Positions 17,161 through 27,421 are shown, counted from the first letter of the stretch. The stretch is DNA of 64,000 nucleotides from Alphaproteobacteria bacterium (GCA_017629245.1 JAGBXO010000011.1:1-64000), one strand, 5' to 3'. Program-made: numbers and translations. The notes: generated from the letters alone by a model not told the origin.

Positions 17161-17189
17161 GGATAATTTATTTATTATCATTTGGTCAA
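17161..17189 (-). promoter_or_regulatory. Promoter of the 446-aa Cys-rich gene
   Basis: On the minus strand TTGACC (17189-17184), 17 bases, TTATCC (17166-17161). It is divergent from recG. Confidence 0.5.
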
Positions 17190-17239
17190 GCACAATTTTC
17201 GTATTGAACATTTATTAAAAATTCACTAAATTTTATACC

Positions 17240-19297
17240 ATGAAAACTGAATTGTTTAATTTTTTTAATTCTGACCTGCAATTTATTCGCGGTGTGGGAC
17301 CGGTATTGGCGGCGCGGTTGGACGAAGTGCTGGGGGGGCGGCGCGTGTTGGACTTTCTGTTGCATCGGCCATCATATGTGCGGGCGCGTGGCGTGACAGA
17401 AAATGTTATGGATGCAAATCCAGGTGATGTTATTACAATACCACTGATGATAAAATCACACAGGCGGGGTGGTGCCTTTGGTCGTGGCCGGCGCAGACCA
17501 ACCCAGATTATCTGTAATGACAAGATGAACAATGTCGTTGTGTTACAATTCTTTAATGCGAATTATTTGGATTATTGGTTAAAAAAATTACCGGTCGGTT
17601 CGTGGCGTATGGTATCGGGCAAACTGGAACGCGGCGCGCGCCCAACAATCAGTCATCCGGACTTTATAGAAGAATTACAAAATGCACATAAAATACCGTC
17701 TGCCCAGGTGATATATCCGGCGGGCGAAGGATTGACACAAAAAATATTTACAAGTATTCGTGATGCTATTTTTAATACCCTGCCCGAGAAAACAAAAAAC
17801 GAACCAGACGAACGTGTGGTTGAATTTGTCGATGCGTTGAAACATGTGCATTATGCCGGGTCTGATGCAGACCTGATGCCAAATGCGACATTTATGGCCA
17901 AGTTGGCGTACTGCGAACTGTTGGCGCATCAGGCGGCGATTGTTATCAGTCGGCAAAACCGAATGGATGTGCGAAACCGTCGTATGCCACGGCCGATAAA
18001 GTATAACCTGATGGAACGATTTTGGGAAAGTATTCCTTTTGAAATGACGGGTGCACAAAGGCGAACATGCGATGAAATATTTGACGATATGCAACGCGAT
18101 ATTCCAATGATGCGCCTGGTTCAGGGGGATGTCGGCAGCGGCAAGACCATTGTTGCAACCGCCGCCGCCGTAAAAATGGCAGAAACAGGGGCGCAGACCG
18201 CCCTGTTGGCACCGACAGACACATTGGCACAGCAACACTTTGTAAAACTGAAACCAATGTGCGATAAAATCGGGATTGTGTGCGATATTCTGACTGGGCG
18301 TGACAAGGGGGTGGCACGACGCGAAAAACTGATATCACTGCGGTCGGGGCGTACACGCGTTGTTGTGGGAACACATGCGTTGTTTTCCGAAGATGTTGAA
18401 TATCGCGATTTGGGACTGGTTATAATTGATGAACAACATAGATTTGGCGTTGCACAACGCGAAGCATTACGCAATAAAGGTAAAAATCCAGATATGTTGG
18501 CGTTGTCCGCAACACCAATTCCGCGAACCCTGTCTATGACGGTGTATGGCGATATGGATGTTTCAATTATTAATGAAAAGCCTGCGGGCCGTAAGCCAAT
18601 TAAGACAACTAAATTACCAACTGCGCGAATTATGGAATTAATTGAACGGATTCGACCACAAATTGCATCGGGGGCCAAGGTTTTCTGGGTATGCCCATTA
18701 GTGGAAGAATCTGAAAACGAAAACGCAATGGGGGCCGCAGAAGAACGGCATAAAATGTTGGCGCAAATTTTCCCAAATGTAGGTCTGGTTCATGGCAAGA
18801 TGGACAAGAAAGAACGCGACAAGGTTATGGCAGAATTTGCAGATGACAATTCGAACATGTCGTTATTGGTCGCAACAACGGTGATAGAGGTCGGAATTGA
18901 TGTTCCGCGCGCGTCTATTATTGTGATTGAAAATGCAGAAAGGTTCGGATTGGCCGCCTTGCACCAATTGCGCGGGCGCGTCGGACGCGGCAACACACAA
19001 TCGTTTTGCGTTCTGGTGTTTGGATATGGGGTCAGCGAAGATGGATTAAAGCGATTGGATGTCCTGTGCGAGACGGACGACGGCTTTGTTATCGCAGAAC
19101 AAGATCTGATGATGCGCGGGGTTGGCGAATTATTGGGCACACGACAAAGCGGTTGGATGCGCTATCATTTTGTAGATTGGCGTGAACACAGGGATTTATT
19201 CAAATTGGCATCGACCGCAGCACGTGATAACGATATAGATTCATGGGTGCATGATTTAATGTTTATCTTTGACCGTGGGGTGGTATTGGGTGCGTAA
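17240..19297 (+). CDS. recG: ATP-dependent DNA helicase RecG
   Basis: Branch-migrating helicase that rescues stalled forks, 685 aa. The N-terminal wedge/OB domain starts with FIRGVGPVLAARLDEVLGG. Helicase motifs: I GDVGSGKTIVA (about 297), Ia LLAPTDTLAQQH, II DEQHRFG, III LALSATPIPRTLSMT, and VI HQLRGRVGRG. The C-terminal half ends with the RecG-specific tail MMRGVGELLGTRQSGW. The stop overlaps the start of the next gene by 8 bases, so the two are co-transcribed. Confidence 0.97.
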   Translation: MKTELFNFFNSDLQFIRGVGPVLAARLDEVLGGRRVLDFLLHRPSYVRARGVTENVMDANPGDVITIPLMIKSHRRGGAFGRGRRRPTQIICNDKMNNVVVLQFFNANYLDYWLKKLPVGSWRMVSGKLERGARPTISHPDFIEELQNAHKIPSAQVIYPAGEGLTQKIFTSIRDAIFNTLPEKTKNEPDERVVEFVDALKHVHYAGSDADLMPNATFMAKLAYCELLAHQAAIVISRQNRMDVRNRRMPRPIKYNLMERFWESIPFEMTGAQRRTCDEIFDDMQRDIPMMRLVQGDVGSGKTIVATAAAVKMAETGAQTALLAPTDTLAQQHFVKLKPMCDKIGIVCDILTGRDKGVARREKLISLRSGRTRVVVGTHALFSEDVEYRDLGLVIIDEQHRFGVAQREALRNKGKNPDMLALSATPIPRTLSMTVYGDMDVSIINEKPAGRKPIKTTKLPTARIMELIERIRPQIASGAKVFWVCPLVEESENENAMGAAEERHKMLAQIFPNVGLVHGKMDKKERDKVMAEFADDNSNMSLLVATTVIEVGIDVPRASIIVIENAERFGLAALHQLRGRVGRGNTQSFCVLVFGYGVSEDGLKRLDVLCETDDGFVIAEQDLMMRGVGELLGTRQSGWMRYHFVDWREHRDLFKLASTAARDNDIDSWVHDLMFIFDRGVVLGA

Positions 19298-20597
19298 GAT
19301 TATTGTATGTTTGATGACGTTAATGTTGGGCATGCCTGTGATGGCTGCATCACAGATTAGTGACACAGAAACAGAACGCGTATTAGGCACGCTGATTGCG
19401 CCATTGGCCGTGGCGGCAGATATTCCAGATGGACGGCTGAAAATTCACATAATTAACGACGATGATTTTAATGCGTTTGTTATGGGGGGCGAAGATGTAT
19501 ATATTTACACCGGACTATTGAAACAAATCAAGGCCCCAGATGCCCTGCAAGCAGTTGTGGCGCACGAAATGGGACATATGATTGGTGGGCACATGGCACA
19601 AATGCGCGACCGAATGGCGGCCGAGATGAAGCGAACAATGCTGATTCAGGCGTTGGGCGTGGGGCTGATGGTGGCGGGCGGCAACCCAACACTGGGGGCC
19701 GGCGTTCTGGCCGGTAGCAGCGGTATTGCACAACAGTCTATGTTGGCATTTTCGCGCGATGAAGAACGCATTGCCGATAACATGGGCGTTGATTTGATGG
19801 TGCGCGCAAAACAAAACCCAAATGGGTTTATTACCGTATTGAAACAAATGCAGGATTTAACGGGCGAAACAGAATCTAGGGTAAATCCAAACAGAATAAA
19901 TCACCCCCTGACCCGCGAAAGATTGAATAATGTTCAGGCGCGCATAAATGAAATTGCACCAGATTTTAAGCCAAACAAAAAACAGACAACCGAACGCGTG
20001 GCAGAATATGAACTGGTTCGGGCAAAGTTGGTTGGATATCTGGATACGCCGGGACGCGTTCGCGAACTGTACCCGTATGCAGACAAATCAGATGCGGCCA
20101 TTTATGCCCGCGCAATCGCAAATATGCAGGCTGGCAATCTGGACGGGGCGCGCGTAGGGGTGCAGACACTGATTTCACGAAAACCCGACAATCCATATTT
20201 CTGGGAATTGATGGGGGATATTGAATATCAATTTGGGCACTATGACGACAGTGTAAAATCATATGAAAAATCATTAGAATTGGCGGGCGATGCGCCACAG
20301 ATTCAGACTGCGCTGGCGCTGGTGTTGGTGGAACGAAATAAACCCGGGGATACAGAACACGCAATCAACCTGGGCAAGCGTGCATTATTGATTGATGCCG
20401 CACCACTGACATACTGGGTATTGGCACGTGCATACGGCAATACGGACCCGGGACGCAGCGCGTGGGCAATGGCGGAATACTATGCAATGATTAACAAACC
20501 AGATGAAGCAAAAAAATATGCACGACGTGCACAAAAAGAACTGAATAAAAATGCCCCCGAATATATCAAGGCCGGCGATATTATAAACACAAAATAA
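19290..20597 (+). CDS. Periplasmic M48 metalloprotease with C-terminal TPR region (BepA-like)
   Basis: 435 aa. The GTG start within the recG stop region gives a signal peptide (VRKIIVCLMTLMLGMPVMA). The zinc site HEMGH is at about residue 92, with the third ligand in the DEERIADNMGVDLM segment. A Gly-rich hydrophobic stretch follows the zinc helix. The C-terminal 200 residues contain TPR-like helices (YFWELMGDIEYQFGHYDDSV). The family (BepA/YfgC, LoiP) degrades or chaperones outer-membrane beta-barrel precursors. A TTG at 19269 is an alternative start but would spoil the signal peptide. Confidence 0.88.
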   Translation: MRKIIVCLMTLMLGMPVMAASQISDTETERVLGTLIAPLAVAADIPDGRLKIHIINDDDFNAFVMGGEDVYIYTGLLKQIKAPDALQAVVAHEMGHMIGGHMAQMRDRMAAEMKRTMLIQALGVGLMVAGGNPTLGAGVLAGSSGIAQQSMLAFSRDEERIADNMGVDLMVRAKQNPNGFITVLKQMQDLTGETESRVNPNRINHPLTRERLNNVQARINEIAPDFKPNKKQTTERVAEYELVRAKLVGYLDTPGRVRELYPYADKSDAAIYARAIANMQAGNLDGARVGVQTLISRKPDNPYFWELMGDIEYQFGHYDDSVKSYEKSLELAGDAPQIQTALALVLVERNKPGDTEHAINLGKRALLIDAAPLTYWVLARAYGNTDPGRSAWAMAEYYAMINKPDEAKKYARRAQKELNKNAPEYIKAGDIINTK

Positions 20598-20650
20598 TAA
20601 ACCAATAATTTATCTTGTTTGTGTGCGTTTAAGACGCACACGAAACGACA

Positions 20651-20680
20651 CAAAAAATCCCCCATCGGGGGATTTTGATT
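20651..20680. terminator. Bidirectional terminator
   Basis: AATCCCCC / GGGGGATT with a 3-base loop, flanked by A6 and a T-rich run. It lies between the convergent M48 and rubrerythrin genes. Confidence 0.85.
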
Positions 20681-21302
20681 AGTCATCGATTGCACTGTAT
20701 TCACAGAAACCTTCGTTTGTATCACAGCGTGAAATTGTACCTTCGCTGATGAAATATCCCTGTTCATGCAAGCATGCAGGACATACCTTTGGGGCTTCGT
20801 TGCTGATCTGCCACATACCGCAGTTTGTGCAACGCCACATAACAATCTTGTCCTGTTTGAACAATGTACCGTCTTCAATCGCTTCGGCCAAGGCACGGAA
20901 ACGCGATTCATGATAACGTTCGGCATAACCGATATTTTTTAAGATTTCTGCGATTGCAGGGAAACCTTCCTGGGCGGCGATTTGCGCGAATTTTGGATAC
21001 ATTTCTGTATTTTCTTCGTGTTCGCCATAGGCTGCAGCCTGCAGGTTTTCCAAGGTTGTGCCAATTTTACCCGCAGGGAATGAGGCTGTGATTTCTAATT
21101 CGCCACCTTCCAAGAACTTGAACAAGCGAGATGCGTGTTCTTTTTCCTGGTCTGCAGTTTCTAAAAAGATTTTTGAAATTGCCTGGAAACCTTCTTTCTT
21201 GGCTGCAGATGCATACATAGTATAACGATTACGCGCCTGGGATTCACCAGCAAATGCAATTAACAGATTCTTTTCAGTCTGTGTACCTTTTAATGACACC
21301 AT
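20679..21302 (-). CDS. rbr: Rubrerythrin
   Basis: Non-haem diiron peroxidase typical of anaerobes and microaerophiles, 207 aa. The ferritin-like domain has the Glu/His ligand helices ESQARNRYTMYA, ETADQEKEHASRLFKFLE, AAAYGEHEENTEMYPKFAQ and YAERYHESRFRALAEAI. The C-terminal rubredoxin-like domain has paired CxxC motifs (WRCTNCGMWQ ... CPACLHEQGYF). A tail with two further cysteines (SRCDTNEGFCEYSAIDD) extends beyond the usual end. The start follows an AGGAG-type site. Confidence 0.95.
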   Translation of the reverse strand: MVSLKGTQTEKNLLIAFAGESQARNRYTMYASAAKKEGFQAISKIFLETADQEKEHASRLFKFLEGGELEITASFPAGKIGTTLENLQAAAYGEHEENTEMYPKFAQIAAQEGFPAIAEILKNIGYAERYHESRFRALAEAIEDGTLFKQDKIVMWRCTNCGMWQISNEAPKVCPACLHEQGYFISEGTISRCDTNEGFCEYSAIDD

Positions 21303-21378
21303 TGTTTGTTCTCCTTTTATGGTTAGTTTTTAAGTTTCTGCCCAAATTTTAACAGACGAAATATTAAAATGCAAAAAA

Positions 21379-22879
<1,501 letters not shown>

Positions 22880-22912
22880 TTATCCTCTTAGAATTCATTA
22901 TAATCTAAAAAC

Positions 22913-22941
22913 TTGCAATTTCCAGTATAAAAGGCTATAAT
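22913..22941 (+). promoter_or_regulatory. ssrA promoter
   Basis: TTGCAA (22913-22918), 17 bases, TATAAT (22936-22941). This implies a start near 22948. Confidence 0.75.
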
Positions 22942-22947
22942 AATCGT

Positions 22948-23290
22948 GCTGCTGTGCAGTGATGATTCTGAAGCCGTTGTGAAATAGTCGTTTTGGACTG
23001 GGGGGCGGTACCCCACAGCTCCACCATGATTTGATATGATATTTGGGTCGTATCTGATTATGGGGCTGACATAGATTCGACAGGCGATGAAAGACAAATT
23101 GGTTGAATCCGACATGGCGTCGTTAAAAGCCAACTAAAAACTGAATGGCGATAGAATCGCTGCGAACGACAATGTTCGCCTTGCAATGGCTGCCTAAGAT
23201 GGCGTTGAATATGGTTGGCGATTGTTGACCGTATTCGTTTTAGCAATTGCGGTGTTCGCCGGGTACATGGCACCAGAAATCCCGGCATTT
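22948..23290 (+). ncRNA. ssrA: Circularly permuted two-piece tmRNA (ssrA)
   Basis: The acceptor piece comes first and ends CCACAGCTCCACCA at 23026. A short spacer follows, then the coding piece starting GGGGCTGACATAGATTCGAC at 23062. The 5' GGGGCUG pairs with CAGCUCC of the acceptor piece, which proves the permutation. The proteolysis tag is encoded at 23159-23197: AANDNVRLAMAA followed by TAA, keeping the AANDN start and the hydrophobic Ala-Ala end. A terminator (GCCGGG / CCCGGC, ATTTT) closes the gene at 23258-23290. Permuted ssrA is typical of alphaproteobacteria. End coordinates of the mature pieces are approximate. Confidence 0.93.
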
Positions 23291-23330
23291 TAAGTTTATA
23301 TGCATACATAAAAAAAGTAAGGACATAGAG

Positions 23331-23558
23331 ATGTTTGGAAAAATTAAAAAAGTATTTTTTACGGGCGTATTTGGTATTTTGTATATATCATTTATCGCAC
23401 AAATGGTTTATGTGTTGGGCTGGGTCGCGGGTTTTGAAAACAAAATCGCTGCGATGGGTTTGTTATCATTGGAATGGTTGATTTTGATTGCCGCGCGCTA
23501 TCTGTCAAAACGTTCCAGCAACAGCGCACAGCACAGCAATGGGTATCGTCGTCGCTAA
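23331..23558 (+). CDS. Small membrane protein, 75 aa
   Basis: Two hydrophobic segments are visible (residues about 9-31, VFFTGVFGILYISFIAQMVYV, and 38-57), with a positively charged, Ser-rich tail (SKRSSNSAQHSNGYRRR). AAGGA lies 7 bases before the ATG; longer in-frame starts would lie inside the ssrA terminator. Function unknown. Confidence 0.7.
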   Translation: MFGKIKKVFFTGVFGILYISFIAQMVYVLGWVAGFENKIAAMGLLSLEWLILIAARYLSKRSSNSAQHSNGYRRR

Positions 23559-23566
23559 GATTTTAG

Positions 23567-23587
23567 ACCGCCAATTGGCGGTTTTTT
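23567..23587 (+). terminator. Terminator of the 75-aa membrane protein gene
   Basis: ACCGCC / GGCGGT with loop AATT, then TTTTT. Confidence 0.85.
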
Positions 23588-23588
23588 C

Positions 23589-23617
23589 TTGATTTCAAGT
23601 GGCAAATGATTTATCAT
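23589..23617 (+). promoter_or_regulatory. Promoter of the 23.6-kb leader/small RNA
   Basis: TTGATT (23589-23594), 17 bases, TATCAT (23612-23617). It directly follows the preceding terminator. Confidence 0.6.
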
Positions 23618-23623
23618 ATTTTT

Positions 23624-23734
23624 GAATCCGCAGGGATGTGGGTTCGGGGTCGTCAAAAAGCCCACACACAAACGGCGCAATATTTTGTTGCGTTGATATC
23701 CGCATAAAAATTGACGCGGATGCGTCTTTTTTTG
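23624..23734 (+). ncRNA. Candidate small RNA or first leader segment, about 110 bases
   Basis: It runs from the promoter above to an intrinsic terminator (GACGC 23713-23717 / GCGTC 23722-23726, then T7). Internal hairpins: TGTGGG / CCCACA (23637-23642 with 23661-23666) and CGCAA / TTGCG (23676-23680 with 23688-23692). Two copies of ATCCGC (23626-23631 and 23698-23703) can each pair with GCGGAT (23716-23721) and so disrupt the terminator. This could be an sRNA or an attenuated leader of the secreted-protein gene at 23896. Confidence 0.4.
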
Positions 23735-23764
23735 TGCATAACCCGGCCGTTACCACTTTCTCTT

Positions 23765-23880
23765 GGTCGGGGTGCCGTCGGCCATACAACAGGGGGTAAC
23801 CCCAAAGGCCGACGGGGTCATTTTTGTGTATGATTTTTTGAACACCCCGACCGTCATATTCCCGTGGCGGTTATTTTTTT
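23765..23880 (+). promoter_or_regulatory. Nested inverted repeats in the leader of the 23.9-kb gene
   Basis: Outer arms GGTCGGGGTG (23765-23774) and CACCCCGACC (23843-23852) enclose inner arms CCGTCGGCC (23775-23783) and GGCCGACGG (23807-23815), which enclose GGGGGTAACCCC. The inner hairpin is followed by GGTCATTTTTG (terminator-like). A third hairpin, ACCG / CGGT ending in ATTTTTTT (23850-23879), shares bases with the outer arm. The pairings compete, as in an attenuator. Confidence 0.5.
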
Positions 23881-23895
23881 ACAACGGGGGAGTTT

Positions 23896-24654
23896 TTGAA
23901 ACACATTGTATTGTCATTTTTAGCACTGATGCCTTTTGTTACCTGTCCCGCATGGTCAGCCGGCAAATATTTGGAAGGTTATGGCGAAGTCGAACGGTGT
24001 TTTCAATATCCAGACGAAACAATTCCGACGTGTGACGGGTCGGATTATATTAATATGAAGTACGACCCAAAAAGCTATTGCTATATACCGTCGCGAAATT
24101 GTAATATCTTGGTAGAGGTTGAGGCGGCGTTTTCGTACTCTCCATCTAAATTCGCATCATTATACAAGGAAATTTCTGTAGCATCACCCAGCGAGGATAC
24201 AGTGTATTTGTATTGCAGAATGGTGAAACCATATGTCGCGCATTGGGTTGGGGTTTATGATAATCCTTCGGACCGTACAACGACACAAGCGTGCGCTAAT
24301 TTGTATGCAGAAGAAGATTCTTATGCATGTTATCAAGACCGCGCGGATGCAGATGATTTTTGTTGGGATGATTTTAGCTACACTGCATATTATTCTAAAG
24401 ATCAAGAAGAGTCGTTCTTGACAGCCTTGTTCGCGACGGAAATCCCAACGGAATATAAAAAATGTGAACTGGGGATAAGTAATTTTAAAACCTCAACCGG
24501 GTTGTCTTTTGCGCTGTATGCAGAAAAATATACCGAACCATCGTTGGTGGTTGGGTATAATGACGGAAAATGCTATGGCAAGTTAGAAACCGGCAAGGCC
24601 ACCGGCACCATCAACTTTAATTATAATGGCATGGTTTATCATTTGGTTGATTAA
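23896..24654 (+). CDS. Secreted Cys-containing protein, 252 aa
   Basis: Not recognised. TTG start with a strong GGGGGAG site 5 bases upstream. Signal peptide (KHIVLSFLALMPFVTCPAWS, then AGKYLEG). The mature part has about 13 cysteines at irregular spacing, many aromatic residues, and no CxxC repeat array, so it differs from the large Cys-rich proteins. Probably periplasmic or extracellular. The unusual leader (23.6-23.9 kb) and start-codon arrangement resemble the gene at 1-630. Confidence 0.75.
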   Translation: MKHIVLSFLALMPFVTCPAWSAGKYLEGYGEVERCFQYPDETIPTCDGSDYINMKYDPKSYCYIPSRNCNILVEVEAAFSYSPSKFASLYKEISVASPSEDTVYLYCRMVKPYVAHWVGVYDNPSDRTTTQACANLYAEEDSYACYQDRADADDFCWDDFSYTAYYSKDQEESFLTALFATEIPTEYKKCELGISNFKTSTGLSFALYAEKYTEPSLVVGYNDGKCYGKLETGKATGTINFNYNGMVYHLVD

Positions 24655-24663
24655 GGTTATATT

Positions 24664-24690
24664 ACGCCGTATGCTGATACGGATTTTATA
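24664..24690 (+). terminator. Probable terminator after the 252-aa gene
   Basis: CCGTAT / ATACGG with a 4-base loop, followed by ATTTTAT. Confidence 0.6.
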
Positions 24691-24732
24691 GTCCTTGAAA
24701 TTTGATGAAAATATATTATATTTATCAACGCT

Positions 24733-26496
24733 ATGAAGAAATACATTTTACCGTTTCGTGATTTAGTTGTTTCGCCGGGATTGACGGTACCGGCACTGAT
24801 TGATAATCAAATGTCTGTGGCCTGTATCAAGGCCGCATCCAAGACAGAAGGTCAGGAAATTGTTCTGGCCCCACAGAACACATGGTCATACCCCACAGAT
24901 ATCAAAGATATTTATGATGTTGGAACAATTGGCGAAATAATCCAGGTGTTAAGTATGCCAGATGGCGCAATGCATATACTGGTAAAAACACGCGATGCAG
25001 TTAAATTAAGCGAGATAGAGGTTAACAGCGGTATCTTTACCGGTGTCGCCACACCAATTGAGGTTGCAGACGATATGTTTGACGAAAAGACATTGATGCT
25101 GCGCGATATTGTTGCCGACAATATGGAAGAACTGGCACAGGCGACACGCAAATTTAAAGTTGATAAACTGCGTAATGTAATCGCCAACTATCCCCTGCCC
25201 GCGTTTATTGATTCTGTTATTCAAACCGCAGATATTGACAATGATACGGCGGTAAAGGTTTTAGCAGCGACCAGCTGGTCTGAAAAACTGACTATATTGC
25301 TGGAAGCGATTAAGCTATTGTTGGAAACCGCAAAAATAGAAGAATCGATTGCTAAACGCATTCACCAACAAATGGAAAGCGGGCGACGCGAAGCGATTCT
25401 GCAAGAAAAAATGCGCGCAATTCAAAAGGAAATGGGCGACGATGACGCTGAGATGGATACCGCCAATATACGCAAGAAAATTATGCGTTCGGCCATGCCA
25501 CGCGAAGCCAAAGAAAAAGCAATCAGTGAATGGAAGCGCATGCGTTCAATGTCGCCAATGTCAAACGAAGGCGGTTTACTGAAAACTTATTTGGACGAAT
25601 TGCTGGCTATGCCATGGGGAAAATCTGATAACGCACCAATAGATTTAAAACAGGCGCGCGCAATACTGGATTCGCAGCATTCAGGAATGACTGATGTCAA
25701 AGAACGCATTCTGGAACATATTGCGGTTATGAAAAAAACAAAATCTAACCAGGGCAGCATATTGTGTTTTGTTGGCGCGCCGGGCGTTGGAAAAACATCG
25801 CTGTGCAAATCAATCGCGGATGCGTTGGGGCGCAAATATCAGCGTATATCGCTGGGCGGGATATCGGACGAAGCGCATTTCCGTGGTCACCGTAAAACAT
25901 ATATTGGGGCGCAAACAGGGCGTATTATGGACGCACTGAAACGATGCAAAACCAACAACCCTGTTATCGTATTGGACGAGATTGACAAGATGGGGCGCGA
26001 TTGGCGTGGCGACCCGGAATCTGCATTGTTGGAAATTCTGGACCCAGAACAAAACAAGGCCTTTCGTGACCATTATTTGGAAGTGGACTTTGACCTGTCA
26101 AATGTGATGTTTATTGCCACAGCAAACAGTTTAAATATGTCAAATGCATTAAAAGACCGTATGGAGATTATTGAAATCCCGGGCTATTCAATGGATGACA
26201 AGATTAAGATTGCACGCGAACACTTGATTGGGCGCGCGGCACGTGATACAGGATGGCAGATCGACAATATCATTATGTCTGATGATGCGTTGCGACATAT
26301 TATCCAAAATTATACATCTGAACAAGGCGTGCGCCAGGCACAGCGCGAAATCACCGCTATACTGCGCCGTTCTTTGCTGGAAAACGATTGCGAAGATATC
26401 AAGACGGAATTTACACCACAAAAGATTGATCAATTAATGTCAACACGCAAATCAATTAATTCATCCAAAAAAATTGGATTTGGGGTTCGCGCATGA
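24733..26496 (+). CDS. Lon-family AAA+ protein lacking the protease domain
   Basis: 587 aa. It aligns with Lon through the N-terminal substrate domain (residues 1-200), the helical linker (LQEKMRAIQKEMGDDDAEMD), Walker A GAPGVGKTS (about 347-355), Walker B VIVLDEIDK (about 411), sensor 1 FIATANS, and sensor 2 SEQGVRQAQREI (about 531). It stops at residue 587, where Lon normally continues for about 190 residues with the Ser-Lys protease domain. The stop TGA overlaps the ATG of the next gene (ATGA), and no protease-domain sequence was found in any frame downstream. It could act as an unfoldase, or a complete Lon may exist elsewhere. Confidence 0.88.
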   Translation: MKKYILPFRDLVVSPGLTVPALIDNQMSVACIKAASKTEGQEIVLAPQNTWSYPTDIKDIYDVGTIGEIIQVLSMPDGAMHILVKTRDAVKLSEIEVNSGIFTGVATPIEVADDMFDEKTLMLRDIVADNMEELAQATRKFKVDKLRNVIANYPLPAFIDSVIQTADIDNDTAVKVLAATSWSEKLTILLEAIKLLLETAKIEESIAKRIHQQMESGRREAILQEKMRAIQKEMGDDDAEMDTANIRKKIMRSAMPREAKEKAISEWKRMRSMSPMSNEGGLLKTYLDELLAMPWGKSDNAPIDLKQARAILDSQHSGMTDVKERILEHIAVMKKTKSNQGSILCFVGAPGVGKTSLCKSIADALGRKYQRISLGGISDEAHFRGHRKTYIGAQTGRIMDALKRCKTNNPVIVLDEIDKMGRDWRGDPESALLEILDPEQNKAFRDHYLEVDFDLSNVMFIATANSLNMSNALKDRMEIIEIPGYSMDDKIKIAREHLIGRAARDTGWQIDNIIMSDDALRHIIQNYTSEQGVRQAQREITAILRRSLLENDCEDIKTEFTPQKIDQLMSTRKSINSSKKIGFGVRA

Positions 26497-26879
26497 GAAC
26501 TAAAAAAGCAAATGGCATTTACAACATGACAATCAATGGCAGACCTGAGGTCTTGTGCATAGATGGTGACGGTTGGCAGCAAATAGATACTTTTCACAAA
26601 ATCGAACATTACATGAAAACGCATCAAGCGACATTTAAATACGCAACCATACCAGCCAACAAAAATACACGTCAACAAGATATACTAAGTGTAAAATCTG
26701 ACAAATATGAAATCGTCGCATTCAGGGTCGCTACACCAGGTGCAACAAATTTACTGTTTACACCACAATATCGTGTTCAAGTTTACGACAGTAAAACAAA
26801 GGAAGCAAACACCTATATGGGAACTGTTGCAGGATTTATGTTCGATATGTTAAACAATTTTCGGGGGCAACAAAAATGA
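26493..26879 (+). CDS. Hypothetical protein, 128 aa
   Basis: Not recognised. It overlaps both neighbours by 4 bases (ATGA), so it is translationally coupled between the Lon-like gene and tsaB. A small mixed alpha/beta protein without signal or membrane segments. It takes the place where the Lon protease domain would be but shows no similarity to it: no conserved Ser or Lys region (for example PKDGPSAG) is visible. Confidence 0.75.
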   Translation: MRTKKANGIYNMTINGRPEVLCIDGDGWQQIDTFHKIEHYMKTHQATFKYATIPANKNTRQQDILSVKSDKYEIVAFRVATPGATNLLFTPQYRVQVYDSKTKEANTYMGTVAGFMFDMLNNFRGQQK

Positions 26880-27418
26880 TTCTGATAATAAATACTTCTG
26901 GCAAAGACCTAGAATTTGTATTGGGCGATAATTACAAATCTATTGCTGTGGAAAAACAATCGGTTGCCCTGCCCGCCCAATGCGAAAAGTTTATCGCCGA
27001 ATGTGGTGCAACATGGCGCGACATCAGCGCAATTGGTATTGTTGTTGGTCCGGGCAGTTTTACAGGCATTCGCCTGGGGATTGCATACGCCAAGGGACTG
27101 GGGTTGGGGCTGAATATCCCGGTCGTTGGTATCAGCGCATTTGACCTGTACCTGGCGGCGATGCCAGATGCGTTTGTTGCGATTGATTCTGGGCGTGGAG
27201 ATTTCTTTGTTGCGGCAAATGGATTGTCACCACAGACAATGGGAATTGATGAATTAGAGGTTAAACAAATGGAATGGCCGCGCACAGTTGGACATAAACC
27301 ATTTGATTTAAAACTGGGGGTCAGTATTGTGGAACAAAAAATCGCCGGTGGCGATTTGGAACCTGCGGTGCCAATGTATCTGCGCCCCAGTTATGCCGAA
27401 GAAAACAAGGGCAAATAA
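26876..27418 (+). CDS. tsaB: tRNA threonylcarbamoyladenosine biosynthesis protein TsaB
   Basis: Partner of TsaD in t6A37 synthesis, 180 aa. The N-terminus MILIINTSGKDLEF and GIVVGPGSFTGIRLGIAYAK (about residues 58-77) are diagnostic of the YeaZ family. Short relative to E. coli TsaB (231 aa). It overlaps the upstream ORF by 4 bases. rimI follows one ORF later, a common association. Confidence 0.94.
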   Translation: MILIINTSGKDLEFVLGDNYKSIAVEKQSVALPAQCEKFIAECGATWRDISAIGIVVGPGSFTGIRLGIAYAKGLGLGLNIPVVGISAFDLYLAAMPDAFVAIDSGRGDFFVAANGLSPQTMGIDELEVKQMEWPRTVGHKPFDLKLGVSIVEQKIAGGDLEPAVPMYLRPSYAEENKGK

Positions 27419-27421
27419 TAT

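Noticed and set aside
22888-23309. Two minus-strand frames over the tmRNA
   Set aside because: They are antisense to the paired acceptor and coding pieces of ssrA.
26490-27100. Lon truncation as a simple frameshift with the protease domain downstream
   Set aside because: None of the downstream frames shows Lon protease motifs; the region is filled by coupled genes (128-aa ORF and tsaB).
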